Shown here one piece after another: positions 1 to 4,620 of a stretch of 5,303 nucleotides of DNA. How positions within the stretch are numbered: position 1 is the first letter of the stretch; every line of letters begins with the position of its first letter. Origin of the DNA: Urinicoccus sp. (GTDB lineage: Bacteria; Bacillota; Clostridia; Tissierellales; Peptoniphilaceae). Location: NCBI GenBank assembly GCA_029983435.1, contig JASBZN010000084.1, forward strand, positions 1 to 5,303, read 5' to 3'. A program made the translations under genes and the position numbers. The notes under the pieces were generated by a model that was not told the origin of the DNA, did no database searches, and saw nothing but the letters and a program-made list of their open reading frames with translations.

Positions 1-241
1 AATTTTAAAGCTGGTGGAAGAAGAAGACATTCACCTAGTGGGGCTTTCCGCCCTTATGACGACGACGGTTGCTTCCATGGAAGAAACCATCCAACTATTA
101 AAGGAAAAAAGATCCGATATAAAAATTATGGTGGGTGGGGCAGTCTTGACCCAAGCTTATGCCCATGAAATTGGGGCCCACTACTATTGTAAGGATGCAA
201 AAGAAGATATTGAAATTGCAAAAGACGTATTTAAGGATTAG
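1..241 (+). CDS. C-terminal end of corrinoid (B12-binding) protein, MetH-type, 5' truncated by window
   Basis: Seen: an open frame enters from the left edge (first full codon at 2) and gives 79 residues ending in TAG at 239-241. The fragment has LVGLSALMTTT, with the S-x-L that contacts the corrin nucleotide tail, then VGGAVLT with the conserved GG, and ends in an IGAHYYCKDA-like segment followed by a helix. These are the last strands and helices of the Rossmann-like cobalamin-binding domain of methionine synthase and related corrinoid methyl carriers. The DxHxxG motif with the axial histidine would lie upstream, outside the window. The protein stops right after this domain, so no AdoMet-dependent reactivation domain follows. 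The next gene, a Hcy-methyltransferase/MTHFR fusion 13 nt downstream, supports a role in methionine synthesis. Whether the missing part holds Hcy and pterin domains or is only a small corrinoid protein cannot be seen. The GTG at 14 is internal, not a start. Confidence 0.85.
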   Translation, partial: ILKLVEEEDIHLVGLSALMTTTVASMEETIQLLKEKRSDIKIMVGGAVLTQAYAHEIGAHYYCKDAKEDIEIAKDVFKD

Positions 242-250
242 GAGTGAAGG
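240..250 (+). promoter_or_regulatory. Ribosome binding site of the Hcy-methyltransferase/MTHFR fusion
   Basis: AGGAG at 240-244 lies 10 nt before the ATG at 255, and a second purine core, GAAGG, at 246-250 lies 4 nt before it. The site overlaps the stop codon of the upstream corrinoid gene, as in translationally coupled operon genes. It favours the start at 255 over the in-frame ATG at 159. Confidence 0.7.
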
Positions 251-254
251 ATTG

Positions 255-1988
255 ATGCAATGGACAGCAAATAAAACCCAACCCTTAATTTTTGATGGTG
301 CTATGGGGACCTATCTAAAAAAGATTTCCCCCTCTAGCTTGACCATTGAAGAGTATAATATAGAAAAGCCAGCAACTATTGAAGAAATTCATCGTCAATA
401 CATTGATGCTGGGGCCCAGGCTATTAAAAGTAATACTTTTGGCGCCAACCCCATCCAATATGACAGGGACCTTTGTAGGCAGTATCTGGAAGCTGGGGCA
501 AAAATTGCCTTAAAGTTTCAAGACCAAGTGGAGGTCTATGGTTCCATAGGCCCCATGGAAACCACAGATTTTAAAGACTACCTCTTTGTGGCAGAGGTTC
601 TTTATGGGGCGGGGATTCGAAAATTTTTATGGGAGACTTTTCCAGAGGCAGAAAAACTTTTAGAAATTATCGATGCCTTTTGTAAAAAACACCCCGATAC
701 AGCCCATATTACAAGTTTTGCCGTTTTTCCTTCTGGAGAAACTAGGCTAGGGGTTCTAGCCCAAGATGCCCTGGCAGCGGCAGATAAAAATCCCCACGTT
801 CAAGCCATGGGTTTAAATTGTATCTCAGGTCCCTATCACTTAGTGGGACTCTTAAAGGACCTTCCAAGTTTTAAAACGCCCCTAGGCCTAATGCCTAACT
901 CTGGCTATCCTACTATGGTAGATGGGCGACTAGAATATAAGGAAAACCCTACTTACTTTGCAGAAACCCTCCTTAGGGGTCTTCAATATGGCTTAAGCTA
1001 TCTAGGGGGCTGTTGTGGAACAGACCCTTCTTATATTTTGGAACTAACCAGTCACTTAAACCAAGCCCCAAAACAAATAAGCAAGGCAAAAAAAGAAGAA
1101 AAAATTTTAAAAAAGACAGAAAGTAACTTAAAAAAGAAGTTAAAAGCAGGAAAAAAACTTCTAGTGGTGGAATACGATCCACCTCAAGAGGCGACGCGAG
1201 ACTATTTTAAAAACCTAGCTCTTTTAAGAAAAATGAAGGTGGATGCTGTAACCTTAGCCGATTGTCCTATTGGTCGTCCCAGGATGGATGCCTCTTTAAC
1301 TTCGTTGATTTTAAAGAAGGACTACGGCCTGGAGTCTGTTGTCCACATGACCTGCCGAGACCGAAATATTAACGCCATCAAGGCTCTCTTACTAGGTCTT
1401 TCCCTAGAGGAAATCCAGGATGTCTTGTTAATTACAGGAGACCCCGTTCCCTCTGTAGACCGGGAAGATGTTAAGGCAGTCTTTCAATTTAACTCTGCCC
1501 GGCTAGCAGCTTTTGTAAAAAATCTCAACCAGGACCTGGAAAATCCCTTTACCATTAGCGGTGCTTTAAATATTAACGCTCCAAACTTTGATAGTGAGTT
1601 AGCAAAAGCCAAGAAAAAAATAGAATCTGGAATGGAATTGTTTTTCACCCAGCCAATAATGGGTAAAAAGGCTATAGTACAACTAAGACGTGCAAAAAAA
1701 GAGTTAAATGTACCGATTTTAGCGGGAATTATGCCTTTGGTGAGCTACCGGAATGCCCAATACCTTCACAACCAAGTTTCTGGAATGCAGGTAGACCAAG
1801 AAGTCTTAGATAGCTTCAAGGAAGACCTAAGCCGGGAAAAAGGAGAAGAGATTGGCATCAAATGGGCTCTAGAGTTTATGAATGAAGTCAAAGAGGATGT
1901 TGCAGGATTTTATCTCATTACTCCTTTCCAAAGACTATATGTTATAGAAAGGTTGTTAAAAGAATATGAACAAGGAAATGAAAAATAA
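255..1988 (+). CDS. yitJ: Bifunctional homocysteine S-methyltransferase / 5,10-methylenetetrahydrofolate reductase (YitJ-like)
   Basis: A 577-residue fusion of two TIM-barrel enzymes, close in size to B. subtilis YitJ. The N-terminal half (about 8-265) is a zinc-dependent homocysteine S-methyltransferase: DGAMGT at 14-19, KSNTFGAN at 58-65, GSIGPM near 96, and the three zinc cysteines C189 (LNC) and C253/C254 (GGCCGT). A Lys-rich linker (about 268-300) leads to a MetF-type FAD-dependent MTHFR domain: EYDPP with the likely catalytic Glu306, HMTCRDRN at 364-371, LLITGDP at 391-397, FFTQP at 463-467 and GFYLITPF at 551-558. Cytoplasmic. It would reduce methylene-THF to methyl-THF and methylate homocysteine, probably with the corrinoid protein encoded just upstream. 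The start at 255 is chosen because it has a good ribosome site and places the barrel motif where the family has it; the ATG at 159 would run back through the upstream gene. Its stop lies inside the start of the patatin gene. No key residue is missing. Confidence 0.93.
   Translation: MQWTANKTQPLIFDGAMGTYLKKISPSSLTIEEYNIEKPATIEEIHRQYIDAGAQAIKSNTFGANPIQYDRDLCRQYLEAGAKIALKFQDQVEVYGSIGPMETTDFKDYLFVAEVLYGAGIRKFLWETFPEAEKLLEIIDAFCKKHPDTAHITSFAVFPSGETRLGVLAQDALAAADKNPHVQAMGLNCISGPYHLVGLLKDLPSFKTPLGLMPNSGYPTMVDGRLEYKENPTYFAETLLRGLQYGLSYLGGCCGTDPSYILELTSHLNQAPKQISKAKKEEKILKKTESNLKKKLKAGKKLLVVEYDPPQEATRDYFKNLALLRKMKVDAVTLADCPIGRPRMDASLTSLILKKDYGLESVVHMTCRDRNINAIKALLLGLSLEEIQDVLLITGDPVPSVDREDVKAVFQFNSARLAAFVKNLNQDLENPFTISGALNINAPNFDSELAKAKKKIESGMELFFTQPIMGKKAIVQLRRAKKELNVPILAGIMPLVSYRNAQYLHNQVSGMQVDQEVLDSFKEDLSREKGEEIGIKWALEFMNEVKEDVAGFYLITPFQRLYVIERLLKEYEQGNEK
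1088..1183 (+). other. A-rich linker with slippery heptamers and hairpin (possible -1 frameshift site)
   Basis: The linker between the two catalytic domains contains A_AAA_AAA at 1088-1094 and 1151-1157, and A_AAA_AAG at 1109-1115 and 1130-1136, all in the register that lets paired tRNA-Lys slip by -1. The heptamer at 1151-1157 is followed, after 8 nt, by a 6-bp hairpin (GGTGGA 1166-1171 with TCCACC 1178-1183, 6-nt loop). A -1 shift at 1109 reaches TAA at 1124-1126; shifts at 1130 or 1151 reach TAA at 1208-1210. Each would release a free homocysteine methyltransferase domain of about 290-320 residues. Lys-rich linkers in A-rich genomes produce such runs by chance, so function is only a possibility. 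Confidence 0.2.
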
Positions 1989-2871
1989 TATTTTTAAAAC
2001 AGGCCTTTTAATAGAGGGAGGAGGAACCCGGTGTTCCTTTAGCGCAGGGGTTTTAAATAAGTTATTAGAAGAAAATATTTTTATAAACTATGTTATTGCT
2101 GTTTCGGCTGGAGCTAGCTGTTTGCTCTGCTATTTATCTAGAGATCCAGAAATGATGAAAAAAAGCTTTACAGATCTTCCTGCAGATCCTAATAGTATGA
2201 GTTGGCGAAGCTTTTTTAATGGTGGAGGCTACCTGCAGAGTGATTATCTTTATGATAAATGTTTGGAGCCAGGAGGGATTATTCAGCTAGATTTTGACGC
2301 TTTTTTTGCGAATCCAGCGAACTATCGGATTGTTACTTACGAAGAAAAAGAAGGACCAAGCTATTGGACAGAAAAGGAAACGACAAGTCCAGAAGATTTA
2401 ATGATGAAAGTTCGTGCTTCTTCTACCCTTCCCCTCTTTATGCCCCCAACCCACTACCAAGGAAAGATTTATTATGATGGAGGCATTAACAATGGTCTTC
2501 CCATTGATATTGCTTTTGAAGATGGAGTTGACAGACTTTTGGTTGTGCGGACAAAGACCAGAGATTATGTCCGACCACCTCTGACGCCTTTAAGACAGAA
2601 AATCCTCAGTCGAAACTTCAAAGATAATGAAAAAATCCAAGAAGATCTATTTTCTCGCCATAAAAATTACAATCAAACCGTAGAGATTTTAAAGCTTATG
2701 GAAGAAGAGGGCAAGGCCTACATGATTTGCCCCCAAGAAATGGATATCAGCAACCACAATAAAAATTTACAAGATTTAGAAAACAATTATGCCCAAGGTT
2801 TAAAAGTAGCGGAAGAACAAATGGATGCATTAAAAGCATGGTTAAAAAAAGGAGAAGAAGATGACAAATGA
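1966..2871 (+). CDS. Patatin-like phospholipase / serine hydrolase, YjjU-like
   Basis: A 301-residue protein from the ATG at 1966, or 297 from the in-frame ATG at 1978. Patatin-family hydrolases cleave acyl esters of lipids with a Ser-Asp dyad. Seen (numbering from 1966): the oxyanion loop EGGGTR at 17-22, the nucleophile Ser47 in AVSAGA, and the catalytic Asp171 in YYDGGINNG. The C-terminal third (about 230-295) resembles the extension of YjjU-type patatins. No signal peptide or membrane segment, so probably cytoplasmic or loosely membrane-associated. Oddities: the nucleophile elbow is A-V-S-A-G where the family has G-x-S-x-G, and the oxyanion loop ends in R-C rather than R-G. Only 2 of 15 alanines use GCC, against 18 of 31 in the next gene. 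It overlaps the fusion gene by 23 nt (11 nt from 1978) and the aminopeptidase gene by 11 nt. The start is uncertain: GAAAGG at 1947-1952 lies 13 nt before 1966, and AAGGA is only 1 nt before 1978. The substrate cannot be told. Confidence 0.88.
   Translation: MNKEMKNNIFKTGLLIEGGGTRCSFSAGVLNKLLEENIFINYVIAVSAGASCLLCYLSRDPEMMKKSFTDLPADPNSMSWRSFFNGGGYLQSDYLYDKCLEPGGIIQLDFDAFFANPANYRIVTYEEKEGPSYWTEKETTSPEDLMMKVRASSTLPLFMPPTHYQGKIYYDGGINNGLPIDIAFEDGVDRLLVVRTKTRDYVRPPLTPLRQKILSRNFKDNEKIQEDLFSRHKNYNQTVEILKLMEEEGKAYMICPQEMDISNHNKNLQDLENNYAQGLKVAEEQMDALKAWLKKGEEDDK
2848..2854 (+). promoter_or_regulatory. Ribosome binding site of the M18 aminopeptidase gene
   Basis: AAAGGAG at 2848-2854 lies 6 nt before the ATG at 2861, inside the last codons of the patatin gene. 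It is the best-placed Shine-Dalgarno sequence in the window and fixes the start, which overlaps the patatin stop (TGA at 2869-2871) by 11 nt. Confidence 0.8.
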
Positions 2872-4126
2872 CCTACTGGACTTTATTGATGCCAGTCCAA
2901 CACCCTATCAGGGAGTGGCAGAAATTGAAAAACGCTTAAAAGACAATGGATTTATGGAGTGTTCTTTAGATGAAACATTTCAACTAGACCAAGCAAAGAA
3001 GTATTTTTGTAAAAGGTCAGGAGCCATCATTGCCTTTGAGCTGGGAAGTGAGAAGCCATGGGAAGCAGGTTTTTCTATTGTGAGTTCGCATTTGGATTCT
3101 CCCTGCTTAAGAATCAAGCCGAATCCTGGAATAAAGAAGAAAAATTACATCCAATTAAATACAGAAGTTTACGGGGGTCCTCTTTTTTATACATGGTTTG
3201 ACAAGCCCCTAAGCCTTGCTGGAAAGGTCTACTATGAAAAAGATGGAAAGCTGATAGGGCAATTAGTTCACATTCAAAAGCCCCTGACGATTATTCCTTC
3301 TGTGGCCATTCATATGAACCGGGAAGCCAATAAAAAATTTGCCCCGAACCCACAAAAAGATCTTTTACCTATCTTTGTGGATTTGGGGCAAAAGATACAG
3401 GATCCCCTTTATCAGGCCTTAGAAAAGGAACTTCAAGTAGAAAAAAGTGCAATTTTAGACTTTGACCTCTTTCTTTTTCCTGTAGAAAAATCCTTAAGCA
3501 TTGGCTTAGAAGGAGAGCTTATCTCTGCTCCAAGATTGGATAATTTGGCCAGTGCTCACGCATCCCTTCAAGGACTTTTAAAGTCTAAGGAGACAAAAAA
3601 GACCAAGGTGGTTAACTTTTTAAACCACGAAGAAATAGGCTCCCTCACAGAAGAAGGAGCCAGCGGGAACTTTGCCTATGAAGTTTTAGAGCGGATTGTC
3701 TATGCTTGTGGTGGAAATAAGGAAGACTTTTATCGTGCAAGCCATAAGAGTTTTCTTCTAAGTGCCGACTTAGCCCATGCCCTGCACCCTGCCCATGAAG
3801 AATTTGCGGACCCTACCAACCAACCTCTGATGGGGAAAGGACCTGTTATTAAACTAGCAGCCAACCGGTCCTATGTATCTACAGGTGAAACCAGTGCCCT
3901 TATTGAGCTTTTATGTAAAAAGAACCATATTCCCTATCAAACCTTTGTCAACGCCTCAGACCGGAGGGGCGGGTCAACCCTAGGACCCCTTCTACAAGAG
4001 AGCCTAAACATTCCAGGAGTAGACGTGGGAACACCTATCCTGGCTATGCATAGCAACCGGGAACTGGGAGCCTGGAAAGACCAAGAAAATTACGAAAAAC
4101 TATTTACTGTCTACTTTGAAAGTTGA
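2861..4126 (+). CDS. apeB: M18 family zinc aminopeptidase (ApeB / aspartyl aminopeptidase-like)
   Basis: 421 residues, close to the usual 430 or so of the bacterial M18 type. These are cytosolic, dodecameric, two-zinc aminopeptidases that remove N-terminal residues from peptides; eukaryotic relatives prefer Asp/Glu, while the preference of this protein is unknown. Visible landmarks: H77 in SSHLDSP, bridging D227 in PRLDN, general base E257 and zinc ligand E258 in NHEEIGS, D303 in SADLAH, and H397 in AMHSNRE. These map one to one onto the zinc ligands and base of human DNPEP. AIHMNR (H151), which reaches a neighbouring active site in the family, and the GGSTLGP loop near 370-376 are also present. 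The set is complete, so it is probably active. No signal peptide. It overlaps the patatin gene at its start and the convergent NUDIX gene by 16 bp at its end. Peptide turnover is the likely job; the link to methionine synthesis is positional only. Confidence 0.95.
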   Translation: MTNDLLDFIDASPTPYQGVAEIEKRLKDNGFMECSLDETFQLDQAKKYFCKRSGAIIAFELGSEKPWEAGFSIVSSHLDSPCLRIKPNPGIKKKNYIQLNTEVYGGPLFYTWFDKPLSLAGKVYYEKDGKLIGQLVHIQKPLTIIPSVAIHMNREANKKFAPNPQKDLLPIFVDLGQKIQDPLYQALEKELQVEKSAILDFDLFLFPVEKSLSIGLEGELISAPRLDNLASAHASLQGLLKSKETKKTKVVNFLNHEEIGSLTEEGASGNFAYEVLERIVYACGGNKEDFYRASHKSFLLSADLAHALHPAHEEFADPTNQPLMGKGPVIKLAANRSYVSTGETSALIELLCKKNHIPYQTFVNASDRRGGSTLGPLLQESLNIPGVDVGTPILAMHSNRELGAWKDQENYEKLFTVYFES

Positions 4127-4127
4127 C
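4109..4127. repeat. Imperfect palindrome spanning both convergent stop codons
   Basis: A 19-nt inverted repeat centred on 4118: GTC (4109-4111) pairs with GAC (4125-4127), one T/T mismatch follows, then ACTT (4113-4116) pairs with AAGT (4120-4123) around a 3-nt loop. It contains the TGA of the aminopeptidase (4124-4126) and the TAG of the NUDIX gene (4113-4111, minus strand). On the minus strand a T5 run follows 9 nt later (4100-4096), which is too far and too weak for a standard terminator. On the plus strand no T run follows. Confidence 0.4.
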
Positions 4128-4620
4128 CCCACCTAGTTAAAAGCTCCAAATAAAGACAAAGCATGTGATTTTCTGAAACCCATTGATCCAATTCATCAAG
4201 AGGAATCCACTTTACCTCCTTATTTTTATCCAATTTAGGATGAAGGTGAGGAGGGTTTTTTATTTGGTAGCCATAGGTAAAATTTAAATGATCATGAGCT
4301 GGGACAAAAACCCCTTTACGATAATGAGCTTTTACAGGGAGGGTGCGAACATCCAAGAGTTGTCCCTTTTCCTTTAAAGGAAGAGAGGTTTCTTCAAAAA
4401 CTTCCCGCCGGGCGCAAAACTCCAGGTCACGATCCCCGTCAGCATGGCCACCAGGCCAGGACCAAGACTGAAAAATTAGGTGGTTAACCATTAAAAGACA
4501 TCTCTTTTCCTTCCAAACCACCAAGGCAGAACTTGTAAGATGGGGAGATTTTTCACGACCATATAAGTCTTCTTCCTCTTGGTGGTCTAAAAACCATTGG
4601 TAGCTTTCCGATTCAACCAT
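4111..4620 (-). CDS. NUDIX hydrolase, GGHADGD-type, with altered NUDIX box
   Basis: 169 residues from the ATG at 4620. NUDIX enzymes hydrolyse nucleoside diphosphates linked to another moiety, using Mg2+ held by the NUDIX helix. Seen: a strand SSALVVWKEKRCLLM (30-44), SWSWPGGHADGD (52-63), the box at 58-80 with catalytic R72-E73-V-F-E76-E77, and a C-terminal part with HDHLNFTYGYQ and EVKWIPLDEL, which resembles a Bacillota family of unassigned NUDIX proteins. In the consensus Gx5Ex7REUxEExGU, the first Glu is Arg64 and the last Gly is Ser79; the metal-binding REVFEE is intact. The start overlaps the mutY stop by 8 nt, so the two are probably co-transcribed and coupled. A longer frame from the ATG at 4671 would add a Leu-rich N-terminus but is less likely, because 4620 matches the usual family length before the first strand. 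The substrate is unknown; the mutY neighbourhood hints at, but does not show, a role in nucleotide-pool cleaning. Confidence 0.9.
   Translation of the reverse strand: MVESESYQWFLDHQEEEDLYGREKSPHLTSSALVVWKEKRCLLMVNHLIFQSWSWPGGHADGDRDLEFCARREVFEETSLPLKEKGQLLDVRTLPVKAHYRKGVFVPAHDHLNFTYGYQIKNPPHLHPKLDKNKEVKWIPLDELDQWVSENHMLCLYLELLTRWGQLSK
4215..4265 (+). terminator. Candidate rho-independent terminator of the rightward operon, inside the NUDIX gene antisense
   Basis: An 8-bp stem (4215-4222 with 4247-4254, one G/T pair, core CCTCCT/AGGAGG) closes a 24-nt loop that holds a further 4-bp hairpin (ATCC 4228-4231 / GGAT 4238-4241). The stem is followed by GTTTTTTATTT (4255-4265). It lies about 90 nt after the aminopeptidase stop. 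The large loop makes it weak, and the sequence also has to encode part of the NUDIX protein, so chance is possible. Confidence 0.3.

Noticed and set aside
14..241. A 75-residue stand-alone small protein starting at the GTG at 14
   Set aside because: The frame stays open to the left edge, and the sequence is the middle and end of a B12-binding domain that needs its upstream half.
159..254. Extended N-terminus of the Hcy-methyltransferase/MTHFR fusion from the ATG at 159
   Set aside because: It would overlap the upstream corrinoid gene by 83 nt in another frame, has no Shine-Dalgarno site, and adds residues not seen before the DGAMGT motif in the family. The ATG at 255 has a good site.
973..1182. 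Minus-strand open frame of 69 codons, rich in Phe and Leu
   Set aside because: It is the antisense of the Lys-rich linker (AAA/GAA read backwards as TTT/TTC). No family features, and it lies wholly inside a well-supported gene.
4201..4224. GAGG/CCTC hairpin followed by TTATTTTTA just after the aminopeptidase gene as a terminator
   Set aside because: Only a 4-bp stem with an 11-nt loop; the CCTC arm pairs better with the later AGGAGG at 4249-4254.
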